NCBI GenBank assembly: GCA_023422955.1
Contig: JAFAGG010000103.1
Coordinates: 22,872-86,871 of the forward strand
Reading direction: 5' to 3'
Length of the DNA stretch: 64,000 bases
Source of the DNA: Pseudomonadota bacterium
GTDB lineage: Bacteria > Pseudomonadota > Gammaproteobacteria > Burkholderiales > Burkholderiaceae_D
Shown here: piece by piece, positions 1-7,409 of the stretch
Position numbering within the stretch: position 1 is the first letter of the stretch
How the letters are laid out: every line of letters begins with the position of its first letter
Made by a program: the position numbers and the translations under genes
The notes under the pieces: model-generated
Database searches by the model: none
Told to the model about the DNA's origin: nothing
What the model saw: only the letters and a program-made list of their open reading frames with translations

Positions 1-2
1 TC

Positions 3-677
3 ACCAAGCTGATGACGGCGCTGGTGGTGGTCGAAGCCGGGCTCGACATGGATGAAGTGCTGACGATCAGCACGGATGATATCGACCGGATCAAGGGAAC
101 GGGATCGCGCCTGCACATGGGCGCCAGGCTGACCCGCGGCGACATGATGCATATCGCCCTGATGAGTTCCGAAAACCGCGCGGCATCGGCGCTGGGTCGT
201 CATTATCCCGGCGGCCTGGGTGCCTTCGTGGCAGCAATGAACCTCAAGGCGGCAGAGCTCGGCATGATGGATAGCTACTTCGTCGAGCCCACCGGCTTGT
301 CGAGCGAGAATGTATCGAGCGCGCGGGACTTGGCCAGGCTGGTCATGGCGGCTTACCAGTATCCGGAATTGCGGGACTACTCGACCGGCAATGAAGCGTC
401 CGTGCTGCCCGGAAAACGTGTACTGCAATATCGCAATTCCAATATATTGGTCGGCAATCCTAAATGGGAAATCGGTTTGCAAAAAACCGGTTATATCGCC
501 GAAGCCGGTCGTTGCCTGGTAATGCAGGCAGTCATTGAAGGGCGTCCGGTGGTCATGGTTTTCTTGGATTCCAAGGGAAAATTGTCGCGTATCGGCGATG
601 CCGGCCGTATCCGCAAATGGCTGGAATCCACCAAGTTCTCGGTCATGAGCAGCGCGGCGCCCGGTCTGTCCGGTTAA
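3..677 (+). CDS. D-alanyl-D-alanine carboxypeptidase/endopeptidase, 3' part (PBP7-like)
   Basis: Penicillin-binding serine peptidase of the S11 family that trims peptidoglycan peptides in the periplasm. The gene is cut by the window start. The first full codons read T-K-L-M, so the catalytic serine of the SxxK motif lies just outside and its lysine is at 6-8. The SxN motif is S-E-N at 168-176 and the KTG motif is at 483-491, both at normal spacing. There is no C-terminal amphipathic anchor or PBP5-type extra domain, so a short PbpG/PBP7-like enzyme fits better than PBP5/6. A strong terminator follows directly. Confidence 0.9.
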   Translation, partial: TKLMTALVVVEAGLDMDEVLTISTDDIDRIKGTGSRLHMGARLTRGDMMHIALMSSENRAASALGRHYPGGLGAFVAAMNLKAAELGMMDSYFVEPTGLSSENVSSARDLARLVMAAYQYPELRDYSTGNEASVLPGKRVLQYRNSNILVGNPKWEIGLQKTGYIAEAGRCLVMQAVIEGRPVVMVFLDSKGKLSRIGDAGRIRKWLESTKFSVMSSAAPGLSG

Positions 678-698
678 GCAAGCCAGCCTGATCGGCAT

Positions 699-730
699 AA
701 AAAAAGCGGAGATTTTTCTCCGCTTTTTTA
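699..730 (+). terminator. Rho-independent terminator after the carboxypeptidase gene
   Basis: Inverted repeat AAAAAGCGGAG / CTCCGCTTTTT (701-711 and 719-729) with a T-rich loop. A-runs and T-runs on both sides let it work on either strand, which suits the convergent IclR gene. Confidence 0.85.
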
Positions 731-752
731 TTGCCGTTTTGCCGAGGCAGAC

Positions 753-1553
753 TTATTTCACGGCCTGGCGGGCCGGTTCCTGCACATAACCCAGCACGGC
801 GGAAATCTGTTCCACGGTGCCGACCAGATCTTCCAGCCATTCTTCCTGCAGGCGATCCGCCGGTGCTGAAATCGACAAACCTGCAATCAGCTTGCCGGAA
901 TCGTCGCGTATGCCGGCGGCCATGCAGCGCACGCCCATTTCCAGCTCTTCATTGTCGCGTGCATAACCCAGGCTGCGCACCCGTGCCAGTTCCTGCTCCA
1001 GCTTGGCCAGGTCGGTGATGGAGTTGCCGGTGTGGCCATTCAGCCCGGTGCGCGATGCATAAGCGCGCACGGCCTTGGCATCGTCCACCGACAGGAACAG
1101 CTTGCCGGTGGAAGTGAGATGCAAGGGTGCATGACCGCCGACCGCGCGTACCACCTGCATGCCGGAACGTTCGGAATAGGCGCGGTCGATATAGACGATT
1201 TCATCATGCTGCCGTACCGACAGATTGACCGCCTGCTGGGTGCGCTGGTGCAGCGCGCGCATGAAACCGAGCGAAGCTTCTCGCACATTCAGCCGGCTTT
1301 TGACGATATTGCCCAGTTCCAGCAGGCGCATGCCAAGACGATAAGAGCCGGAATCCGCACGCTCGACGAAACGCTTGGCCACCATGTCGTTAAGAATGCG
1401 GTGCGCGGTGGAAGGGTGCAGGCCGGTGAGGGAGGAGATGTCTTTCAGGCTGACCGGGTCGGGAAAGTCGGCCAGGGCATCCAGCAGCGTGACCATTCTT
1501 TCTATGACTTGTATCGAAGCCTTGTCGTTTTCTACTGCGGTATTCGTCTTCAT
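753..1553 (-). CDS. IclR family transcriptional regulator
   Basis: A 266-residue IclR-type regulator. It has an N-terminal winged helix-turn-helix (about residues 15-75, with the recognition stretch HPSTAHRILNDMV) and a C-terminal GAF-like effector domain (about 90-255). The effector domain carries the usual GMQVVRAVGG, TSTGK and GVRCMAAGI-type segments. It is divergent from the FMN-dependent hydroxyacid dehydrogenase across about 250 bp, so it probably controls that gene in response to a small organic acid. That link is inference from position. No effector can be named. Confidence 0.9.
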   Translation of the reverse strand: MKTNTAVENDKASIQVIERMVTLLDALADFPDPVSLKDISSLTGLHPSTAHRILNDMVAKRFVERADSGSYRLGMRLLELGNIVKSRLNVREASLGFMRALHQRTQQAVNLSVRQHDEIVYIDRAYSERSGMQVVRAVGGHAPLHLTSTGKLFLSVDDAKAVRAYASRTGLNGHTGNSITDLAKLEQELARVRSLGYARDNEELEMGVRCMAAGIRDDSGKLIAGLSISAPADRLQEEWLEDLVGTVEQISAVLGYVQEPARQAVK

Positions 1554-1801
1554 TGAAATTCACTGTGCCTTGCAATGCTGGGGGTTATACCACATTGTGA
1601 AAAGGCGGGCAAAGCGGCCCGCAGGCAAAACCCGGCGCGGCATTCTTGCTTTGCATAAATCAGGCAAATCGCGATAATGCTGATCAGGTTTAAGGCAGCG
1701 GCTTCTCTTTCTGCGCGCTTCAACGCTGTCCGATATCCCGATCAGTTCCATCCAATTCCATTCTATTTTCAATCGCAGGATCTCAGCAGAAAGCATCCGA
1801 C
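1554..1801. promoter_or_regulatory. Divergent intergenic region between iclR-type regulator and lldD-type gene
   Basis: This 248-bp spacer must hold both promoters and any IclR operator. I found no palindrome strong enough to name as the operator. The plus-strand gene has no perfect Shine-Dalgarno; AGCAGAAAG lies about 10 bp before its ATG. Confidence 0.4.
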
Positions 1802-2947
1802 ATGGCCGTCATTACCACCATTGAAGATCTGCGCCTGCTTGCGCAGAAGCGGGTTCCCCGCATGTTCTACGACTATGCCGACTCCGGTTCCTGGACCGAA
1901 TCGACCTACCGCGCCAATAGTGCGGATTTCGGCCGCATCCAGTTCCGCCAGCGGGTAGCGGTCAACATGACCAATCGCAATCTCGCCACCACCATGGTGG
2001 GACAGCGGGTAGCCATGCCGATGGCGCTTGCGCCCACCGGCCTGACCGGCATGCAGCACGCGGATGGCGAAATCCTTGCCGCCCGCGCGGCAGAAAAGGC
2101 CGGTATTCCCTTTACGCTGTCGACCATGAGCATCTGCTCGATAGAAGACATCGCCGCACATACCAGTCAGCCTTTCTGGTTCCAGGTGTATTTCATGCGC
2201 GATCGCGATTTCATGCGGCGCCTGGTGCAGCGCGCCAGGGCGGCGCAGTGTTCGGCGCTGGTATTGACGCTGGATTTGCAGATACTGGGGCAGCGGCACA
2301 AGGACATCATCAACGGCTTGTCTGCGCCGCCCAAGCCCACGCTACGAAACATCCTTAACCTGATGACCAAGCCGCGCTGGTGTCTCGGCATGATGCAGAC
2401 CCGGCGTCGCGGCTTCGGCAATATCGTCGGCCATGCGAGCAATGTGTCTGATCTGTCTTCGCTGTCATCCTGGATCGCGGAACAGTTCGATCCGGCGCTG
2501 TCCTGGGACGATGTGAAATGGTTGCGCGACAACTGGGAAGGCAAGCTGATCATCAAGGGCATCATGGATGTGGAAGATGCGTATCTCGCTGCAAAAAGCG
2601 GTGCCGATGCGATCGTCGTGTCCAACCACGGCGGCCGCCAGCTCGACGGCGCCCAGTCCGCCATCACGGCCTTGCCGGCGATTGTCGAAGCGGTGGGCGA
2701 TCAGATCGAAATCCACCTGGACAGCGGCATACGTTCCGGCCAGGATATTCTCAAGGCGCTGGCGCTGGGCGCGCGCAGCACTTATATCGGCCGCGCCTTT
2801 CTGTACGGGCTGGGCGCGATGGGCGAGGCGGGCGTGGCGCGCTGCATCGACATCCTGCGGAAGGAACTCGATGTCACGCTGGCGCTGTGCGGTCAGAACG
2901 ATGTGACCAAGGTCGACAAGCGCATACTGCTGCCCGGCAGTTACTGA
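1802..2947 (+). CDS. lldD: FMN-dependent L-lactate dehydrogenase / 2-hydroxyacid oxidase
   Basis: Member of the FMN-dependent alpha-hydroxyacid dehydrogenase family, which oxidises L-lactate or a related 2-hydroxyacid and passes electrons to quinone or oxygen. It has 381 residues, the usual length for LldD. The TIM-barrel signature SNHGGRQLDG places the catalytic base at His276 and the substrate-binding arginine at 279. The N-terminal motif YDYADSG and the FMN-binding segment APTGLTG are also present. The gene stands alone behind a divergent IclR regulator and ends in a terminator. Mandelate or glycolate oxidase-type substrates cannot be excluded, so the symbol is by similarity. Confidence 0.88.
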   Translation: MAVITTIEDLRLLAQKRVPRMFYDYADSGSWTESTYRANSADFGRIQFRQRVAVNMTNRNLATTMVGQRVAMPMALAPTGLTGMQHADGEILAARAAEKAGIPFTLSTMSICSIEDIAAHTSQPFWFQVYFMRDRDFMRRLVQRARAAQCSALVLTLDLQILGQRHKDIINGLSAPPKPTLRNILNLMTKPRWCLGMMQTRRRGFGNIVGHASNVSDLSSLSSWIAEQFDPALSWDDVKWLRDNWEGKLIIKGIMDVEDAYLAAKSGADAIVVSNHGGRQLDGAQSAITALPAIVEAVGDQIEIHLDSGIRSGQDILKALALGARSTYIGRAFLYGLGAMGEAGVARCIDILRKELDVTLALCGQNDVTKVDKRILLPGSY

Positions 2948-2989
2948 GTCGGGCGAGTGCTTATCAAGCTTGCGTTTTGGCGAGCTCTG

Positions 2990-3023
2990 AAAAACGGCAG
3001 ACTTTTCAGTCTGCCGTTTTTTT
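2990..3023 (+). terminator. Bidirectional terminator between lldD and pyrD
   Basis: Perfect 13-bp stem AAAACGGCAGACT / AGTCTGCCGTTTT (2991-3003 and 3008-3020) with a 4-base loop and a T-run. It lies between convergent genes and can serve both. Confidence 0.88.
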
Positions 3024-3044
3024 AAGCAGGCAAGTAGAGGGACT

Positions 3045-4100
3045 TTACTCCGGACCTTGCTTCAGATTGCGCAATGCCGCAGCGCACTCCCTGACCAGCA
3101 TGGGGCCGCGGTAAATCAGACCGGTATAGACCTGCACCAGCGATGCGCCGGCCTGCATCTTGGCCTTGGCGTCGCTGCCTGACAGGATGCCGCCCACGCC
3201 GATGATGGGAATGGCATCGCCCAGTTCTGCGTGCAGCGCGCGGATGACGGCATTCGATTTTTCAAACACCGGTGTGCCGGACAGTCCGCCGGTTTCTTCT
3301 GCATGCGGCAAGCCTTGCACCGCTTCGCGCGACAGCGTGGTATTGGTGGCGATCACGCCATCCATCTTGTGCCGCAGCAGCGCGTCGGCAATATTCTTGA
3401 TCTGCTCATCGTCGATGTCGGGCGCGATCTTCAGCACTACCGGCACATAACGCTTGTGCTTGTCGGCAAGGCGCTGCTGCGCTGCCTTCAACTGGGCCAG
3501 CAAGTCGTCCAGCTCGGAAGCGCCCTGCAGTTGCCGCAGGTTCTTGGTGTTGGGCGAGGAGACATTGACCGTCACATAGCTGGCATACGGATAAACCTTT
3601 TCCAGGCAATGCAGATAATCGTCGGCCGCGCGCTCTATCGGCGTGTCGGCATTTTTGCCGATGTTGAGCCCGAGGATGCCATTCTTTTCCTGGAAGAAGC
3701 GCGACGACTGCACATTTTCGACAAAGGCATCCACACCCTGGTTGTTAAATCCGAGGCGGTTGATGATGGCATCGGCTTTCGGCAGCCGGAACATGCGCGG
3801 CTTGGGATTGCCGGGCTGACCGCGCGGCGTGACCGTGCCGATTTCGATGAAGCCGAAACCCAGCGCCGCCAGGCCGTCGATATAGCTGCCATCCTTGTCG
3901 AGTCCGGCGGCCAGGCCGACCGGGTTGGGAAAGTGCAGGCCCATCACGGTGCGGGGGTCGGGCAGGGGCTTTTCCAGGGCATTGGTCAAGCCCAGGCTGG
4001 CGGCACGTTTGAGTGCAGGCAAGGTCAGCTTGTGCGCGGTTTCTGCGTCCAGCGCAAACAGCAGCGAACGGGCAAATGGATAAATCAATTGATCGGGCAC
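3045..4100 (-). CDS. pyrD: Quinone-dependent dihydroorotate dehydrogenase (class 2)
   Basis: Fourth step of de novo pyrimidine synthesis: dihydroorotate to orotate, with electrons passed to ubiquinone at the inner membrane. The protein has 351 residues. It begins with the N-terminal membrane-associating helices typical of class 2 enzymes (about residues 1-30). FMN-barrel motifs include [13 protein letters not shown] and the catalytic-serine segment [14 protein letters not shown]. The C-terminal phosphate-binding stretch GVGGILSG is intact. It is the last gene of a co-directional minus-strand run with nudix, aat and bpt. Confidence 0.97.
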   Translation of the reverse strand: MPDQLIYPFARSLLFALDAETAHKLTLPALKRAASLGLTNALEKPLPDPRTVMGLHFPNPVGLAAGLDKDGSYIDGLAALGFGFIEIGTVTPRGQPGNPKPRMFRLPKADAIINRLGFNNQGVDAFVENVQSSRFFQEKNGILGLNIGKNADTPIERAADDYLHCLEKVYPYASYVTVNVSSPNTKNLRQLQGASELDDLLAQLKAAQQRLADKHKRYVPVVLKIAPDIDDEQIKNIADALLRHKMDGVIATNTTLSREAVQGLPHAEETGGLSGTPVFEKSNAVIRALHAELGDAIPIIGVGGILSGSDAKAKMQAGASLVQVYTGLIYRGPMLVRECAAALRNLKQGPE

Positions 4101-4225
4101 GGTAAGTAGGCAAGCAAGAGTTGTGGGAGCGCCGCAGGTTGCAGCGGCGGCAATTGTGCGGATGCTATTTTACCGTCAGATCAGCGCCTGTCCCTACTTT
4201 GAAGAAGGGAGTCTAGAATCCGTGA

Positions 4226-4963
4226 TCAGCCCAGCGGCGTCCAGTTACCTTTGCGCAGCACTTCGATAGGGCGGAAGTTGATCTTGTATGCCATCTTGCT
4301 GCTCTGTTCTATCCAGTAACCCAGATAGACGTAAGGCATGCCCATCTCCTGCGCTTGCTCGATTTGCCAAAGTACGTTGTAGGTGCCCAGCGAGGCGCCG
4401 GGCAGGTCGGGTTCGTAAAAGGTGTACACCGAAGACAGGCCGTCATCCAGCACATCGATGATGCTGACCATGCGCAGCAGGCCATCCGGTTCGCGGAATT
4501 CCACCAGGCGCGTATTGACCTTGCTCTGCAGCAGAAACTGGGCGTACTGTTCGCGGCTGTCCTGGTCCATGCCGCCGCCTGCGTGACGGCTGGTCTGATA
4601 GCGCAAATACATCTCGTAATGCTCGGGCACATAGGCGAGCTTGGTGACACAGGTAGTCAGATTGCCGTGCTTTTGCCGGGCGCGCCGCTGGCTGCGAGTG
4701 GGAACGAAGTGCTCGACCGCCACGCGCACCGGCGTGCAGGCCTGGCAGCCGTCGCAATGAGGGCGGTAAGTGAAAATGCCGCTGCGCCGAAAGCCATTCT
4801 TGACGAGCTCAGAGTAAACGTGAGCATTGATCAGGTGAGATGGGGTGGCGACCTGAGAGCGGGCTTGCCGCTTTTCAAGATAACTGCAGGGATAGGGCGC
4901 GGTTGCGTAAAACTGCAAAGTTGAAAAAGGCAGATCCTTAAGATGCGTCATATCCGTCTTCAC
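4226..4963 (-). CDS. bpt: Aspartate/glutamate leucyltransferase (arginyl-transferase family)
   Basis: Transfers leucine from Leu-tRNA to proteins with N-terminal Asp or Glu, marking them for ClpAP degradation (bacterial N-degron pathway). The 245-residue product has the N-terminal cysteine-containing motif YPCSYLE and the [12 protein letters not shown] cluster, and the C-terminal GYWI...MAYK segment of the ATE/Bpt family. Its upstream neighbour is aat, the second N-degron transferase, so both branches of the pathway are encoded together. An alternative start at the fifth codon (MTHLKD) is possible. Confidence 0.93.
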   Translation of the reverse strand: MKTDMTHLKDLPFSTLQFYATAPYPCSYLEKRQARSQVATPSHLINAHVYSELVKNGFRRSGIFTYRPHCDGCQACTPVRVAVEHFVPTRSQRRARQKHGNLTTCVTKLAYVPEHYEMYLRYQTSRHAGGGMDQDSREQYAQFLLQSKVNTRLVEFREPDGLLRMVSIIDVLDDGLSSVYTFYEPDLPGASLGTYNVLWQIEQAQEMGMPYVYLGYWIEQSSKMAYKINFRPIEVLRKGNWTPLG

Positions 4964-5020
4964 TGAAAAAGAGGGGCCAATACACTCTACACTGGGCGCC
5001 GCGGCATCGGCAAAGCTTTT

Positions 5021-5746
5021 TTAGAAAAGCGCAGGGACTTGCCATGTCTCAATAGCGGCCTGTTCGGTCGCGCTCTGCAAGTGCCGGATGAATTCTCCGC
5101 GTGGAATAGGAAAGGCGCCCAGGGATGCCAGGTGTTCCGTTTCCTGCTGGCAGTCGATCATGCTTACTCCCTGACTGCTTAAAAAATGCACGAGGTAAGC
5201 CAGGGCTATCTTGGAGGCATCGGTTTCTCTCGCAAACATGGATTCGCCGTAAAACATGCGCCCGATGGCCATTCCGTAAGCGCCGCCCACCAGCTCTTCA
5301 CGATGCCAGAGTTCAATGCAATGCGCGTAACCCTCGCGATGCAGCGCGCAGTAACCGCGAATGATGTCTTCCGAAATCCAGGTGACAGCCGCGTCGCGTC
5401 GCGGTGCTGCGCAAGCGCGCATGACTTGCTCGAAGGCGGTGTCGAAACGTACCTGCCATTCACCGCCTTCATTCATACTGCGCTGCACCTTGCGCAGTTT
5501 CTTCTTCAGGCTGTGCGAGATCATGAAGCGATCGGTGAAAAGCACCATGCGTGGATCGGTGCTCCACCACAGTATGGGCTCGCCTTCCGAGAACCAGGGA
5601 AAAATGCCGCGCCGGTATGCCTGCAGCAAGCGCTGAGGCGACAGATCGCCGCCTGCCGCCAGCAATCCGGGCGCGCCTTCCGCTTCGGTAAGGGCAGTGC
5701 TCACATCAGGAAACGGCGTGTCCGCATCAAGCCAGGGAATCAGCAC
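5021..5746 (-). CDS. aat: Leucyl/phenylalanyl-tRNA-protein transferase
   Basis: Adds Leu or Phe from aminoacyl-tRNA to proteins with N-terminal Lys or Arg for ClpS/ClpAP degradation. It has 241 residues, normal for Aat. Family hallmarks visible are the N-terminal segment [19 protein letters not shown], the stretch STDPRMVLF and the GNAT-fold core with ESMF and [14 protein letters not shown]. It sits between the Nudix gene and bpt on the same strand and is probably co-transcribed with them. Confidence 0.96.
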   Translation of the reverse strand: MLIPWLDADTPFPDVSTALTEAEGAPGLLAAGGDLSPQRLLQAYRRGIFPWFSEGEPILWWSTDPRMVLFTDRFMISHSLKKKLRKVQRSMNEGGEWQVRFDTAFEQVMRACAAPRRDAAVTWISEDIIRGYCALHREGYAHCIELWHREELVGGAYGMAIGRMFYGESMFARETDASKIALAYLVHFLSSQGVSMIDCQQETEHLASLGAFPIPRGEFIRHLQSATEQAAIETWQVPALF

Positions 5747-5790
5747 GGCTATTTATGCTTTCCGAGAAGAGAAAATGCCTGGATGCCGGC

Positions 5791-5825
5791 ATGCTTCCTT
5801 GTGCCGATACCTGACAAGGAAGCAT
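5791..5825. repeat. Perfect 12-bp inverted repeat between Nudix gene and aat
   Basis: ATGCTTCCTTGT (5791-5802) and ACAAGGAAGCAT (5814-5825) with an 11-base loop would form a stable hairpin in the nudix-aat transcript. There is no T-run on the minus strand, so a processing site or weak attenuator is likelier than a terminator. Confidence 0.6.
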
Positions 5826-5853
5826 GAAAAGGCGAGCGATCCTGTTTCCATTT

Positions 5854-6456
5854 TCAAGCTTGCGCTGCCGGATTGTCGTTGAGGTTTTCCTCGGTCTTCA
5901 TGGGTTTGTACAAGTCCAGGGTATGAAACCCGAAATGCCCGCCTTCCCGCACCTTCTTCAAATCCTCAAAGAAAAGGCGCAAGGTATGCGCCACGGTAGG
6001 AAAGGCAATGTCATCCCAGGGAATTTCCTGCTCGGAGTACATGGCGACATCCAGGCTTTCTATACCGGCCGCATACTCCAGATCGAGCAGCGTAGCCAGG
6101 TAGAACAGATGCACCTGGTGTACATGCGGCACGTTCAGCAGGGAAAACAGTTTTTCTATCTTGATGTGAGCGCCTGCTTCCTCATCCGTTTCCCGTGCGG
6201 CTGCATCGGCAGTGGTCTCATTGTTTTCCATGAAGCCGGCCGGCAAGGTCCAGTAACCGCGGCGCGGTTCGATGGCGCGCTTGCACAATAATATCCGGGT
6301 CTCGCCGTGAAGCTCCCAGACCGGAATCGAACCCACCACCACCTTCGGATTCTGATAATGGATGGTGCCGCATTCCTTGCAGACATAACGCGGCCGATTA
6401 TCAAAAGGCGGGACGGTCAGGCTAACTGGCTGGGCACATTCAGAGCAAAATTTCAT
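5854..6456 (-). CDS. Nudix hydrolase with N-terminal zinc ribbon
   Basis: A 200-residue pyrophosphohydrolase of the Nudix superfamily. The N-terminus has two CxxC pairs (CSEC near residue 4 and CKEC near residue 31) forming a zinc ribbon. The Nudix box begins GFMENNETT and ends RETDEEAGA, matching GX5EX7REUXEEXGU. The zinc ribbon resembles NudC, but the SQPWPFPxS motif of NADH pyrophosphatases is missing, so the substrate is not assigned. A second, genuine NudC lies near 48.6 kb. It heads the minus-strand run towards aat, bpt and pyrD. Confidence 0.9.
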   Translation of the reverse strand: MKFCSECAQPVSLTVPPFDNRPRYVCKECGTIHYQNPKVVVGSIPVWELHGETRILLCKRAIEPRRGYWTLPAGFMENNETTADAAARETDEEAGAHIKIEKLFSLLNVPHVHQVHLFYLATLLDLEYAAGIESLDVAMYSEQEIPWDDIAFPTVAHTLRLFFEDLKKVREGGHFGFHTLDLYKPMKTEENLNDNPAAQA

Positions 6457-6576
6457 AGTCGGGAGACGCAGTCACGCAGAAGTTAGGACGAGCTTGAACA
6501 CGCTGCTGCGTCGGAATAGTTGAAAGAGAGTGCAAGTGATGCGGCAAGTTTATCATCGCACAGCCCATGACTGTAT

Positions 6577-6605
6577 TTGCATTATCCGGCGATCCTGTGT
6601 ATAGT
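6577..6605 (+). promoter_or_regulatory. Promoter of the initiator tRNA gene
   Basis: A -35 element TTGCAT (6577-6582), a 17-bp spacer and a -10 element TATAGT (6600-6605) end 13 bp before the mature tRNA 5' end. This fits a sigma-70 promoter with a short 5' leader. Confidence 0.75.
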
Positions 6606-6618
6606 TCACTTCTTCAGA

Positions 6619-6695
<77 letters not shown>

Positions 6696-6703
6696 GGAAT
6701 ATC

Positions 6704-6735
6704 AAAAAAGCGCCAGCTCGACTGGCGCTTTTTAT
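6704..6735 (+). terminator. Terminator after tRNA-fMet
   Basis: Stem AAAAAGCGCCAG / CTGGCGCTTTTT (6705-6716 and 6722-6733) with a 5-base loop, followed by further T residues. Confidence 0.88.
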
Positions 6736-7279
6736 TTCTGCAGCCATTTTCCCTCCCGGCTCCATTCTCTTCCGCGCATTTCTCTTCTGCGCATTCCGGT
6801 CTTCCTATTTCAGTCATAAGCACGCAAGATTTCTCTAGCGCTATTCTTGGGCGACAGTCTGAAATCAATGTCATGTTCTCGATCCATTCCCGAAGAGCGT
6901 AACCGTATCCTGCTGATTTGCATGCTTGCCTTTCAATCTTGGCATACTCAGCACGCCGATAGATACGGTTTCCGCTCTCAGCGCAGCACAACATTCGCGG
7001 TCGTATTTCCTTCTTCTGCCTCTGCCTAACGGCCTTCCTTCCTGATTACCTGTTTCGTCCCTGATGTCTCGGACATCCTGCCCTTGCGTCGCTTTCCACG
7101 CTGGCGTACCCGCCATTGCCGTTTCATGGCGCCTGCAATCCGGCTGGTCATGCGGCTACGCTGTATCGACAGGCTGCCGCAAGGTTTTACTTAAGAAAGA
7201 GCGAGGCGGGGCAGAAAGGCTGCCAGAAAAATTTTTCAATTAGGTAATTGTCAACCGGGAAAAATTGTATCAGAATGCG

Positions 7280-7298
7280 AACGATAATAATTATCGTT
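7280..7298. promoter_or_regulatory. Fur box (19-bp palindrome)
   Basis: AACGATAATAATTATCGTT is a perfect 9-1-9 inverted repeat. It closely matches the classical 19-bp Fur consensus GATAATGATAATCATTATC in its ATAAT/ATTAT core. It lies 112 bp before the receptor start and overlaps the expected transcription start, so iron-replete repression by Fur is the natural reading. Confidence 0.85.
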
Positions 7299-7319
7299 AA
7301 CGTTATTCTTAGCGTTAAC
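7296..7319. repeat. Second inverted repeat next to the Fur box
   Basis: GTTAACG (7296-7302) and CGTTAAC (7313-7319) are perfect inverted arms separated by 10 bp. The left arm overlaps the Fur box. It may be an accessory Fur-binding unit or a site for another regulator. Confidence 0.5.
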
Positions 7320-7409
7320 ATTCTCAATTGAAATTCCGCTAAGTGTCCGGCTCCGGTTTCCAGCTGTCGGTAAATGCGCGGCTTTCATTTTTCCTACAGG
7401 GAGCTCGTC

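Larger units (their letters stand above)
6736..7409. other. Gene-poor region upstream of the iron-uptake operon
   Basis: About 670 bp without a convincing gene. The short open frames here have no ribosome binding site or recognisable product. The 3' end holds the Fur-type operator, a second inverted repeat and the probable promoter of the TonB-dependent receptor gene. A weak -35/-10 candidate is TTGTCA at 7248-7253 with CAGAAT at 7271-7276. Confidence 0.5.
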
